DNA of 64,000 bases from CAWBJP01 sp963789165 (GTDB lineage: Bacteria; Actinomycetota; Acidimicrobiia; IMCC26256; BP-133), in NCBI GenBank assembly GCA_963789165.1, contig CAWBJP010000004.1, positions 62,001 to 126,000 of the forward strand. The letters are read 5' to 3'. A program made the position numbers and the translations under genes. This document shows, in pieces, positions 43,450 to 51,028 of the stretch. Position 1 is the stretch's first letter. Every line of letters starts with the position of its first letter. The notes under the pieces are model-generated. The model had not been told where the DNA came from, did not search any database, and saw only the letters and a program-made list of their open reading frames with translations.

Positions 43450-44418
43450 TCAGGCGGCGCGCAGGACGGCCCCGAGGCGGGCCCGGGCCTTGGCCAGGGC
43501 GACGGGCTCGTCGAGGATCGCCCCGGTGGCCCGCACCAGCGCCCGGGCGGCGGCGACCTCGGGCATGGTCGGGCTGTGGGCCCCGATGAGGCGGCGGGCG
43601 AAGGGCGGCAGGCTGGCCATGCCCCCGGCGTAGAGCAGGCGCCAGGCCGGCCGCAGCACCAGAGGGAGACCGGGCGGGTCGGCCAGGAACCGCAACGCCT
43701 CCCGGGCCTGCTCCCCCACGGCTAGATACGGCCGGTGGTGCTGGAGGGCGGCGTCGAGCTCGGCCCACGAACGCGGCGGGTCGGGCACTTCCATGGCCTC
43801 CCCGACCCGGGCCACCTCGTTGATGTAGAGGTCGAGCTCGGCGTCGCCCAGGGGGTGGGCGGCGAACCGCTGGTGGGCGGCCGCGGTGGCGGCGTACTGG
43901 GTGACGTGGACCCAGTGCAGGAGTTCGGGCTCGCTGGCCTGGTAGGGCCGGCCGTCGGGCGAGACCCCCACCACCCGCTCATGGATGCGCTGCACGGTAT
44001 GGACGGCCTTAGCGGCCTCCGCCGACGTGCCGTAGGTCACAGCCAGGATGTAGGCGCCGGTGCGCTTGGTGCGGCCGAAGAAGTCGTCTCCGAAGGAGCT
44101 GTGGTCGACCACCCCGGCCAGGGCCCGGGGGTGCAGGGATTGGAGGGCGAAAGCGGCGACGCCAGCCACCAGCATGGAGATGTCGGCGTGAACCCGCCAG
44201 GTGACACTGCCCGGACCGAACCAGCCGACGTCGGCCTGCGGGTTGAGCATGCGCTCGCGGGTCGTCCCCGTGTCGACCAGATGGCCCATCGCCTCCCGGA
44301 CGAAGCCGGCCAGGACGGGCGCCGCCACCCGGGCCGCGGCCCCGGCCGCCGCCCCGACGGCGAGCTCGGGTGCGTTCGGCCGCGGCGGGATCCAGAGGCG
44401 GCTCTTCCGGTCGTGCAT
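43450..44418 (-). CDS. Oxygenase MpaB family protein (DUF2236)
   Basis: Helical, probably heme- or metal-dependent protein of 322 residues in the MpaB/rubber-oxygenase-related DUF2236 family. Conserved parts are WFGPGSVTWRVHADISMLVAGVAAFALQSLHPRALAGVVDHS, RTGAYILAVTYGTSAEA, VHTVQRIHERVVG and LLHWVHVTQYAATAAAHQRF. In this family His residues in the HP and VH segments are thought to coordinate the cofactor. ATG at 44418 is used; a longer open frame has no homology. No signal peptide. The substrate is unknown. It is divergent from the ECF sigma gene. Confidence 0.85.
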   Translation of the reverse strand: MHDRKSRLWIPPRPNAPELAVGAAAGAAARVAAPVLAGFVREAMGHLVDTGTTRERMLNPQADVGWFGPGSVTWRVHADISMLVAGVAAFALQSLHPRALAGVVDHSSFGDDFFGRTKRTGAYILAVTYGTSAEAAKAVHTVQRIHERVVGVSPDGRPYQASEPELLHWVHVTQYAATAAAHQRFAAHPLGDAELDLYINEVARVGEAMEVPDPPRSWAELDAALQHHRPYLAVGEQAREALRFLADPPGLPLVLRPAWRLLYAGGMASLPPFARRLIGAHSPTMPEVAAARALVRATGAILDEPVALAKARARLGAVLRAA

Positions 44419-44570
44419 GTCAGCCTCCAGCTCGGCAGTGCCCGGCGCACCTGGGACAAGAGTACGGGCCGGGGCCGGACGCCACCTCCGCGCCGGGGTC
44501 CGAGTGGGACGACTTGACCCCCCTTGGCAGGTACGGGTGGGTTTGTCCGATTTGGTTACAAAGTGCCTTA

Positions 44571-44600
44571 TTGCACTCAGTGTCACCCTTGTCTTACGTT
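44571..44600 (+). promoter_or_regulatory. Candidate promoter of the ECF sigma gene
   Basis: TTGCAC (44571-44576) and TACGTT (44595-44600) are separated by 18 bases inside an unusually AT-rich patch (about 44540-44610), upstream of the GGAGGGGG ribosome site and ATG at 44654. No T-tract or operator was recognised. An alternative -35, TTGGTTAC at about 44552, is also possible. Confidence 0.35.
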
Positions 44601-44653
44601 CACCGGCAGTACTCCGGGAGGTCATCCCGGCGTCACCGGCGGAGGGGGGATCG

Positions 44654-45259
44654 ATGGGCCTCGGGCACAGCCTCGTCGATGTGACGGATACCGACGACGA
44701 ACTTCTCCACCGGGCCATGGAAGGTGACCGGGGGGCCTTCGAGGCGCTCTATCGCCGGCACCGGGACGCCGCCCGCCGGGTGGCGTCGGTGCACAGCGAC
44801 TCGGGCGCCGACGCCGAAGACGCCGTGGCCGAAGGCTTCGCCCGCCTCTTCGCCGCCCTCCCCCGCCTGGCCGGCCGGCGCATCGTCTTTCGCGCCTACC
44901 TGCTGACGTCCGTCCGCAACGCAGCCACCGACCGCCACCGGCGGATGCGGAAGATCGACCTGCGGGAGGCGGTGCCCGAGGGACCGCCCGAAGCCGGGGC
45001 CGACCAGGGTGCCCTGTCCGCCGTCGAGCGCAGCCTGGTCGGACAGGCCTTCCAGACCCTCCCGGCCCGGTGGCGCACCGTGCTGTGGCTGACGGCGGTG
45101 GAGGGGCTCAGCCCGGCTGAGATCGCCCACCGGATCGGCATCACGCCGTCGGCCGTGGCCGCCCTCGCCTACCGGTCCCGCCAGGGATTGCGCATGGCGT
45201 ATCTGCAACTCCACGACGTCGATGCCGCCGTGGTGCCCAGCCTGACGGCCGCCGCCTGA
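44654..45259 (+). CDS. ECF-type RNA polymerase sigma factor
   Basis: A 201-residue extracytoplasmic-function sigma factor. Region 2 is LLHRAMEGDRGAFEALYRRHRDAARRVAS with AEDAVAEGFARLFAALPRL, and AYLLTSVRNAATDRHRR is the usual 2.4 to linker part. Region 4 is FQTLPARWRTVLWLTAVEGLSPAEIAHRIGITPSAVAALAYRSRQGLRMAYLQ, where SAVAALAYRSRQGL is the 4.2 recognition helix. No neighbouring gene encodes a zinc anti-sigma protein, so control may be transcriptional or the anti-sigma lies elsewhere. ATG at 44654 follows GGAGGGGGGATCG. tRNA-His follows 24 bases after the stop. Confidence 0.9.
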   Translation: MGLGHSLVDVTDTDDELLHRAMEGDRGAFEALYRRHRDAARRVASVHSDSGADAEDAVAEGFARLFAALPRLAGRRIVFRAYLLTSVRNAATDRHRRMRKIDLREAVPEGPPEAGADQGALSAVERSLVGQAFQTLPARWRTVLWLTAVEGLSPAEIAHRIGITPSAVAALAYRSRQGLRMAYLQLHDVDAAVVPSLTAAA

Positions 45260-45283
45260 CACCCGGTAAGATCTCACCCACTT

Positions 45284-45356
45284 GGTGGGCGTAGCTCAGT
45301 GGTAGAGCGGTTGACTGTGGCTCAACAGGCCGCGGGTTCGATCCCCGTCGCTCACC
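45284..45356 (+). tRNA. tRNA-His (GTG)
   Basis: Acceptor GTGGGCG pairs with CGCTCAC (one G-T wobble). The extra 5' G(-1) at 45284 faces C at the discriminator, the tRNA-His identity feature. Anticodon stem GTTGA/TCAAC with loop CTGTGGC, anticodon GTG. T-arm GCGGGTTCGATCCCCGT. CCA is not encoded. Confidence 0.95.
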
Positions 45357-45369
45357 CTCTTCAGTCGGT

Positions 45370-45393
45370 CAGGGGCTCTCCCGGGAGCCCCTG
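45370..45393 (+). terminator. Hairpin after tRNA-His
   Basis: CAGGGGCTC (45370-45378) and GAGCCCCTG (45385-45393) form a perfect nine-base stem with a six-base loop, 13 bases after the tRNA. It is strong but not followed by a T-tract, as is common in high-GC bacteria. Confidence 0.55.
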
Positions 45394-45513
45394 AATCGCG
45401 TGCGGGGCGGAAAAAACCGTGAATATCGGTGCGGTCTGCGTAAGTTCGTCCGCTTCTGGGCGTCCTCATGACGATGCGGGCGACGGTGCCCGCCGTCATC
45501 AGGGAGGCCCCCC

Positions 45514-46254
45514 ATGCCCCGCTCGTTCCCCGTCCGTCGCCTCGCCCCGTTCGCGGTGGCGGCCATCAGCCTCGTCACTCTGGCTCCGGGCGTGGCCCTG
45601 GCCCATGTTCCCGGCTCGCCCGACCCCGTGCCGCCGGCGGAGGAGCCGGAGGCCAACGTGGTGCCCATCGTCGGCAACCTCTCCATCTCCACCCGGGACT
45701 CCGACGACCACAGCGTCGCCGACGGCTGCGTGACGCCGGGGACCCACCGGCTGCTGTGCTTCGACTTCTGGACCCACAACATCGGGCGCGCCGACTTCGT
45801 GGTCGGCTCCCCGGCCGAGCGGCCCGACCTGTTCGTGGAGTCCGCCTCCCACGGGCACTACCACCTGAAGGACTTCAACGAGTTCGCGCTCTTCGACATG
45901 GCCGGCAACCCCGTGATCCGGGGAGCCAAGCAGGCCTTCTGCCTGATGGACAGCGAGCACATGAGCCCGTGGGGTCAGGATGAGGGACAGTTCGAGAGCT
46001 GCAACACCAACCAGGGCATCTCCGCCGGTTGGGCCGATCTCTACGGCCGGGAGCTCCCCTGCCAGTTCGTGGTCATCGACGGGGTGCCGGACGGAACCTA
46101 CGTGCTGCGGTCGACCACCAACGCCCAGCGCGTCGTGGCCGAGTCCGACTACTTCGACAACACGATCTTCACCTATCTCCAGATCTCCGGCGCCCACGTC
46201 ACCCAGCTGGAGGGCCCGCCGCCGTGGGCCGACCAGCCCGGATGGGACGTGTGA
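45514..46254 (+). CDS. Secreted lysyl oxidase family protein
   Basis: Copper amine oxidase of the lysyl oxidase type, exported by a Sec signal peptide (LAPFAVAAISLVTLAPGVALA). The 246-residue protein has the copper-binding His cluster SHGHYHLKDFNEFALFD, with Lys just after that is the likely quinone cofactor precursor. The downstream signature QGISAGWADLYGRELPCQFVVIDGVPDGTYVLR and ESDYFDN is also present. Six Cys support disulfides. It would oxidise lysine or alkylamines outside the cell, perhaps crosslinking surface proteins. ATG at 45514 is preceded by AGGGAGG. No pili or collagen-like genes are nearby. Confidence 0.88.
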   Translation: MPRSFPVRRLAPFAVAAISLVTLAPGVALAHVPGSPDPVPPAEEPEANVVPIVGNLSISTRDSDDHSVADGCVTPGTHRLLCFDFWTHNIGRADFVVGSPAERPDLFVESASHGHYHLKDFNEFALFDMAGNPVIRGAKQAFCLMDSEHMSPWGQDEGQFESCNTNQGISAGWADLYGRELPCQFVVIDGVPDGTYVLRSTTNAQRVVAESDYFDNTIFTYLQISGAHVTQLEGPPPWADQPGWDV

Positions 46255-46334
46255 AGATGCCATGACCGATCGCTACGAGTCCTTCGTTAGGGAGGTCGTG
46301 GCGCACGGCCGTCAGATTGGGCAAGGATGGCGCC

Positions 46335-47225
46335 ATGGCCACCTCTCCCACCCGGTCCATCCCCCGGCGGGAGCCCGGTGTCCACAAGGGCCCCAACGTC
46401 AACCGGGCCCTGCGGGGCGTGCCCACCATCGCCCCGTGGCGGAATCCGACGTTGTGGCTGGTCGTGCTGGACGTCGGGCTGGTCGTGGGCGGCACCGCCG
46501 GCTACCTGTCCGGGTCGCTGCCGGCCTGGGTGACGGTGGCGGCCCACACGCTGGCCTTCTACCTGGGCTTCACGGTCCTGCACGAGGGCGTGCACCGGCT
46601 CGTGCACAAGAACCGCTTCCTCAACGACGTGCTCGGCTGGCCCACCGGACTGGTCTTCACGGTGACCCAGCCCACCTTCCGGGCCGTCCACCTCGTGCAC
46701 CACTCCCAGACCAACGACCCCGACCAGGACCCCGACTTCTTCGTGGGGCAGGGCCCGTGGTGGCAGCGGCCCTTCCGGTTGCTGTCGCCGCTGTGGGAGT
46801 ACCGCACCAAGTACTACGGGAACCGCCTGTGGCGGGCCCGCTGGGAGCTGGTGGCGCAGCTCGTGACCGACGTGGTGGTGGTGGGCGTGGTGGCCGTCAG
46901 CATCGCCACCGGTCACGGCGGGGACATGTTCGTGCTCTGGATGGCACCGGCTCTGGCCTCGGTCGCCCTCCTGGCCTACTCCTTCGACTACCTCCCCCAC
47001 CGGCCCTACGACAGCCGTGAGCGCTTCCTCGACACCCGGGCCTACGGCGGCCGGGTCCTCAACATCGTGCTCCTGGGCCAGAACTACCACCTGGTCCACC
47101 ACGCCTGGAACACCATCGCCTGGTTCCGCTACCAGCGGGCCTTCGACGCCGCCCGGGCCGAGCTGGAAGCCATGGGCGCCCGCATCGACACCGGTGCCTA
47201 TCGCCGTCCGTTGACCACCAGCTGA
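46335..47225 (+). CDS. Membrane fatty-acid desaturase/beta-carotene hydroxylase-like
   Basis: Di-iron membrane oxygenase of 296 residues. The three His boxes are HEGVHRLVH, HLVHHSQTND and NYHLVHHAWNTI, with the last being the typical CrtR/FAD5-type box. Hydrophobic segments include LWLVVLDVGLVVGGTAGYL, VTVAAHTLAFYLGFTVL, VVVVGVVAVSIA and LWMAPALASVALLAYSF. Fatty-acid desaturation or carotenoid hydroxylation cannot be separated by sequence alone. ATG at 46335 is preferred; a TTG six codons upstream is in frame. The BKACE gene follows after two bases. Confidence 0.88.
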   Translation: MATSPTRSIPRREPGVHKGPNVNRALRGVPTIAPWRNPTLWLVVLDVGLVVGGTAGYLSGSLPAWVTVAAHTLAFYLGFTVLHEGVHRLVHKNRFLNDVLGWPTGLVFTVTQPTFRAVHLVHHSQTNDPDQDPDFFVGQGPWWQRPFRLLSPLWEYRTKYYGNRLWRARWELVAQLVTDVVVVGVVAVSIATGHGGDMFVLWMAPALASVALLAYSFDYLPHRPYDSRERFLDTRAYGGRVLNIVLLGQNYHLVHHAWNTIAWFRYQRAFDAARAELEAMGARIDTGAYRRPLTTS

Positions 47226-47227
47226 AC

Positions 47228-48151
47228 ATGCCTGCCCATCCGCCGGTCGTGATCGAAGCTGCGCTCAACGGGATGACGACCAACGACCGCAATCCCCACG
47301 TGCCCCGCACCGTGGACGAGATCGTCGCCTCCGGGCTCGCCTGCCTGGTGGCCGGGGCCGCCATCATCCACAACCACAACGACGAGCCCAACTTCGGCGG
47401 CGCCACCCGCCACCGGGCCCAGCCCTACCTGGCTGCCTGGCACCGCCTCCGGCAACGCCACCCCGGGCTCATCCTCCACCCGACCATGGCCGGCGCCACG
47501 GCCGACAGCACCGTCGAGGAGCGCTTCGCCCACCTGGTGGAGCTGCACGACGCGGGGCTCCTGCCCATGGCCACCTGCGAGACCGGAACCATCGCTCTCG
47601 CCTTCCCCGGCGAGGGTGTTGACGGGGCTGCCAATTCCGGGCCGCCCATGTGCCGCCCCGACACGTTCGGAAACCCGGCCAGCGACGCGGAGTGGATCTT
47701 GCGGTGGTGCCGGGAACGCGAGGTGCCCGTCCACATCTCCATCTTCGAGCCCGGCCACCTGCGCCTCGTCCTCGCCTACCACCGGGCCGGTCTCCTGCCC
47801 AGGGCGAAGATCCAGCTCTACCTGGGCGGGGAGCGGATGCTGTTCGGCCTGCCCGCCAACCCAACGGGGCTCAAGGCCTATCTCGAGATGCTGCAAGGCA
47901 CCGGCCTGGCCTGGATGGTCGGCGTCTTCGGCGGCGACATCATCGCCGCCGGCGTCGCCCGGCTGGCCATCGAGCGGGGCGGCCACGTGCGGGTCGGGCT
48001 CGAGGACCACTTCGCCCCACCGCGCACGCCCCGCAATGAGGAACTGGTCCGGGAGATGGTCGAGCTGGCCCACGCCGGCGGCCGGCGCCCGGCCACCCCC
48101 GACGAGGTGCCCGGGATCTTCTGGGGCGGCGGCCGTCCGCATGCGACCTGA
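47228..48151 (+). CDS. 3-keto-5-aminohexanoate cleavage enzyme family protein (BKACE)
   Basis: Zinc-dependent TIM-barrel of 307 residues that condenses a beta-keto acid with acetyl-CoA, releasing acetoacetate and a new acyl-CoA. The sequence has VVIEAALNGMTTNDRNPHVPRT at the start and IIHNHND with the HxH zinc pair near residue 50. LEMLQGTGLAWMVGVFGGD and RVGLEDHFAPPRTPRNEELV contain other conserved parts. Members vary in keto-acid side chain, so substrate is open. ATG at 47228 starts two bases after the desaturase stop, implying one transcript. The next open frame begins in the same frame after the stop. Confidence 0.9.
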   Translation: MPAHPPVVIEAALNGMTTNDRNPHVPRTVDEIVASGLACLVAGAAIIHNHNDEPNFGGATRHRAQPYLAAWHRLRQRHPGLILHPTMAGATADSTVEERFAHLVELHDAGLLPMATCETGTIALAFPGEGVDGAANSGPPMCRPDTFGNPASDAEWILRWCREREVPVHISIFEPGHLRLVLAYHRAGLLPRAKIQLYLGGERMLFGLPANPTGLKAYLEMLQGTGLAWMVGVFGGDIIAAGVARLAIERGGHVRVGLEDHFAPPRTPRNEELVREMVELAHAGGRRPATPDEVPGIFWGGGRPHAT

Positions 48152-48295
48152 CGCTCCCACTCTCCGCTGCCCAACCACCTGACGACCACGGAACTGCTCA
48201 AGACGCCGGCGCGGTATGACGCCGTTTCTGGCTTATACCGGAACACCCGCCAAGAGGACTTCTTCTGGTTTGCTTTCCGTCGGCCGGAGTCATGG

Positions 48296-48874
48296 GTGCA
48301 GCTCGACGCCGAGACCCGCCTGCATGGCGACCTGCACGTCGAGGTGGACGGCGACCGGATGGGGTTCCTCATCGTCGACGGCGCCGTTGCGCTCCGTTGC
48401 CGAGAAACCGGCCCGGGTTACCGCCGGCTCCATGCGATGGTGCAGCACGGGATGACCTGGCCGGGCGAGCCGGTCTTGACGGAAACCGTGACGCGGGAAG
48501 GACGCCAAGCGCTTCGGTACCGTTGGGAGAACGAGATCGAAGGTGAGGCGGTCTTTGATCTGCTGTCAGGAATGGTCGTCCGCACGGAATGGCCCGGTGA
48601 GGTCGTCGAGTTGAGCGATCTGCAATTCGACGATCAGGTGGATCCCAGCGTCTTCGACCCGCCCGGACGCACGATGACCGGTTTCCGGGGGGGCAGCGCC
48701 TACATCCGCCAGGACGAGGAGACCGGATCTTGTGCGTTGTCCTGGAGACCTACGTCCGGTCCCGGGAGCCTGACGGTCCCTGGCCCGCAGGACGTCACCT
48801 ACGACGCAGCCATTGAATGGGCTCGTCTACGAAGCGATGACGTGCACATCTCCTTGGAACGTAGGGCGTGCTGA
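48296..48874 (+). CDS. Hypothetical protein, possibly 5'-truncated remnant
   Basis: A 192-residue open frame from a GTG. It contains LHGDLHVEVDGDRMGFLIVDGAVALRCRET and TVTREGRQALRYRWENEIEGEAVFD, beta-rich patterns like LolA/LppX-type or outer-surface domains. The frame is open back to the BKACE stop at 48151, and residues upstream of the GTG (RYDAVSGLYRNTRQEDFFWFAFRRPESW) look coding. However, no ATG, GTG or TTG occurs in that stretch, so the true start is lost, mutated or non-standard. No ribosome site fits the GTG well. It may be decayed or a readthrough extension. Confidence 0.4.
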   Translation: MQLDAETRLHGDLHVEVDGDRMGFLIVDGAVALRCRETGPGYRRLHAMVQHGMTWPGEPVLTETVTREGRQALRYRWENEIEGEAVFDLLSGMVVRTEWPGEVVELSDLQFDDQVDPSVFDPPGRTMTGFRGGSAYIRQDEETGSCALSWRPTSGPGSLTVPGPQDVTYDAAIEWARLRSDDVHISLERRAC

Positions 48875-48909
48875 GCACCCATCCTTCGCCGTGGTGTCAA
48901 ATTACCCTC

Positions 48910-48939
48910 TTGACATTTCGAACGCCTGTTTGCTAGTCT
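48910..48939 (+). promoter_or_regulatory. Promoter of the HNH gene (TTGACA, extended -10)
   Basis: A perfect -35 TTGACA (48910-48915) is followed, 18 bases on, by TAGTCT (48934-48939). TGC precedes the -10 as in extended promoters. The surrounding sequence is AT-rich against the local background. It lies about 105 bases before the GTG start at 49046. Confidence 0.55.
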
Positions 48940-49045
48940 GCACGTTGCTGGGTCGGCTGCATTTCGCCACCCTGGCCTCGAGGGTTCCCCTCCTTTCCGA
49001 TTCGGCTTCCGGTGCTGGACGCTCCCGGGGACGACAGGAGGTGCG

Positions 49046-51028
49046 GTGCCCGACGATCTTCTTGGCCTGGCTCGAGGCTTGCGAGCCGCGCTGGTCGCCT
49101 TCGACGCAAGGCTCTACGCGGGTGTGGACGCGGCGGTCGTGGCCGAGGAGCTAGCGGCGACGGTGAAGGCGTGTGCGGCGGCCCAGGTGCTGGCGACGGC
49201 GCGGGCCGCGCAGTGTGGGGCACACCGGCAGAAGGGCTTCGCGGACGCCGCCGACTGGCTGGCGCGAACTGCGGGGACATCGACGGGGGAGGCCAAGACG
49301 CAGCTGGAGACGGCCCTGGCCTTGGGGCAGATGCCCGACACCGGCGCCGCGGTGACGGCTGGCAAGCTGTCGCTGGCGCAGGCCTCGGAGGTGGTGAAGA
49401 CCGAAGCGGCATGTCCCGGGTCGGAGGCCGAGCTGTTGGCGATGGCCAAGGGCGCGAGCCTCAAGGTGCTCCGGGATGCGAGCCGCAAGCGCCGGCTGGG
49501 AGCGATCGATCCCGAGGACCTGCATCGCCGCCAACATGCGGCTCAGTCCTTCTCCCACTGGCTCGACGAACTGGGCATGGTCGGCTTCAGAGGGCTGGTC
49601 CCACCCGAGGTTGGTCTGCCGTTCGTGAACCGCCTCGACGCCGAGACCGACCGCCTGCGAAGCCAGGCGAAACGGGACAACAAGCTGGACGGGAGCGGAA
49701 GCGAGGTGCAGAGCCGTGACGCGTACGCCGCCGACGCCCTGATGAAACTGGTTGCCTGCGGAGGGAAGGGCAAGACGCATTCGGCGGATCTGGTGATCGT
49801 CTGTGACCTGCGCGCGTTCCGGCGCGGTCACGCCCATCCCGGTGAGCCCGTCCACCTGGTGGGCGGCGGGCCGGTGCCGGTTTCAGTGGTCAAGGAGGTG
49901 GCCGACGACGCCTTCCTCAAGGCCGTGCTCCACGACGGGACGCGCATCGAGACGGTGGTCCACTACGGCCGCCACATCAAGGCCGACATCCGTACCGCCC
50001 TCGAACTCGGAAGCCCTCCCGACTTCGACGGAGTCACCTGCGCCGCCGCAGGTTGCGACCGCCGCTACCACACCGAGTGGGATCACAAGGACCCCAAGGC
50101 CAATTGGGGGCCCACCGCCTTCGACAACTTTCAGGCGCTTTGCTACCCCCACCACCAGGAGAAGACCGCCCGCGACCGAAACGCCGGTCTCCTCAGCCCC
50201 AGAGCGCCAGGACCCGACCCGCCGCGACCTCGGGCCGCGGCCCGGAAAGGATCAATCCGCCAGGAGCTTGACCATTGCAGCGATGCCGACGACGACGATG
50301 AAGCCGCGCAGGACGGAGGGTGGGAGGCGGCGGCCGACGTGGGCGCCGATCTGGCCGCCGAGGACGGAGGCGACGGCGATGATGATCGCCGGCTCCCAGG
50401 CGATCTCGGCCGAGAAGAGGAAGACCAGCGCCGCCACCGTGTTGACCAGGCCGGCGAGGACGTTCTTGGCCGCGTTGATCCGCTGGAGGTTCTCGGTGAG
50501 GGCGAGGCCGAGGATGGCGATGAGCAGCACGCCCTGGGCGGCGCCGAAGTAGCCCCCGTAGATGCCGGCCCCGTAGACGGCGGCGAGCAGCCACGGTCCA
50601 CCGTGACGGCGGGCGGTGCCCTCGTCGCGCCGGAGGCGGCGGACGAGCGAGGGCTGGGCGACCACCAGCACGCAGGCCAGGGCGATGAGGGCGGGGACAA
50701 TGGCCTTGAAGGCCTTGTCGGGCAACACGAGGAGCAGCACGGCGCCGGTGATCCCGCCGCTGAGCGAGGCCAAGCCGAGGCGGACGAGCCGGGCGCCCTG
50801 GCCGGTCAGCTCCCGGCGGTAGCCGTAGGCGGCCGACGCCGAGCCCGGGGCCAGACCCACGGTGTTGGACACGTTGGCCACCACCGGCGGAAAGCCGACG
50901 GCCAGGAGCACCGGGAAGGTGATCAGGGTTCCGGAGCCGACCACGGCGTTGATCGCTCCCGCCGCCAGGCCGGCGGCGAACACAGCCACCTGCTCCAGGC
51001 CGGTCACTCCGCCGGCCGCAGCCGGTAG
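49046..51028 (+). CDS. DUF222/13E12-type HNH endonuclease
   Basis: The first about 390 residues are a DUF222 protein. Helical DUF222 segments (VVAEELAATVKACAAAQVLATARAAQ) are followed by LAQASEVVKTEAACPGSEAELLAMAKGASLKVLRDASRKRR. The C-terminal HNH nuclease is AAAGCDRRYHTEWDHKDPKANWGPTAFDNFQALCYPHHQEKTA, with both Cys and His ligands visible. GTG at 49046 follows ACAGGAGGTGCG. Such proteins are repeated in actinobacterial genomes and behave like mobile elements. Oddly, no stop is met until 51028, so about 260 extra residues would be encoded antisense to the TSUP gene. Real protein probably ends near 50215, after a lost stop or frameshift. Confidence 0.75.
   Translation: MPDDLLGLARGLRAALVAFDARLYAGVDAAVVAEELAATVKACAAAQVLATARAAQCGAHRQKGFADAADWLARTAGTSTGEAKTQLETALALGQMPDTGAAVTAGKLSLAQASEVVKTEAACPGSEAELLAMAKGASLKVLRDASRKRRLGAIDPEDLHRRQHAAQSFSHWLDELGMVGFRGLVPPEVGLPFVNRLDAETDRLRSQAKRDNKLDGSGSEVQSRDAYAADALMKLVACGGKGKTHSADLVIVCDLRAFRRGHAHPGEPVHLVGGGPVPVSVVKEVADDAFLKAVLHDGTRIETVVHYGRHIKADIRTALELGSPPDFDGVTCAAAGCDRRYHTEWDHKDPKANWGPTAFDNFQALCYPHHQEKTARDRNAGLLSPRAPGPDPPRPRAAARKGSIRQELDHCSDADDDDEAAQDGGWEAAADVGADLAAEDGGDGDDDRRLPGDLGREEEDQRRHRVDQAGEDVLGRVDPLEVLGEGEAEDGDEQHALGGAEVAPVDAGPVDGGEQPRSTVTAGGALVAPEAADERGLGDHQHAGQGDEGGDNGLEGLVGQHEEQHGAGDPAAERGQAEADEPGALAGQLPAVAVGGRRRARGQTHGVGHVGHHRRKADGQEHREGDQGSGADHGVDRSRRQAGGEHSHLLQAGHSAGRSR
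50252..51007 (-). CDS. TSUP/TauE-SafE family membrane transporter
   Basis: Integral membrane protein of 251 residues with about seven to eight hydrophobic segments, for example VAVFAAGLAAGAINAVVGSG and AIVPALIALACVLVVAQP. The family signature GSGTLITFPVLLAVGFPPVVANVSNT lies in the first half, and YGAGIYGGYFGAAQGVLL repeats the pattern in the second half. The family exports or takes up sulfite, sulfonates or other organic acids; substrate here is unknown. GTG at 51007 overlaps the P450 stop as GTGA, so they are co-transcribed. Its 3' part faces the long open frame of the HNH gene. Confidence 0.9.
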   Translation of the reverse strand: MTGLEQVAVFAAGLAAGAINAVVGSGTLITFPVLLAVGFPPVVANVSNTVGLAPGSASAAYGYRRELTGQGARLVRLGLASLSGGITGAVLLLVLPDKAFKAIVPALIALACVLVVAQPSLVRRLRRDEGTARRHGGPWLLAAVYGAGIYGGYFGAAQGVLLIAILGLALTENLQRINAAKNVLAGLVNTVAALVFLFSAEIAWEPAIIIAVASVLGGQIGAHVGRRLPPSVLRGFIVVVGIAAMVKLLAD

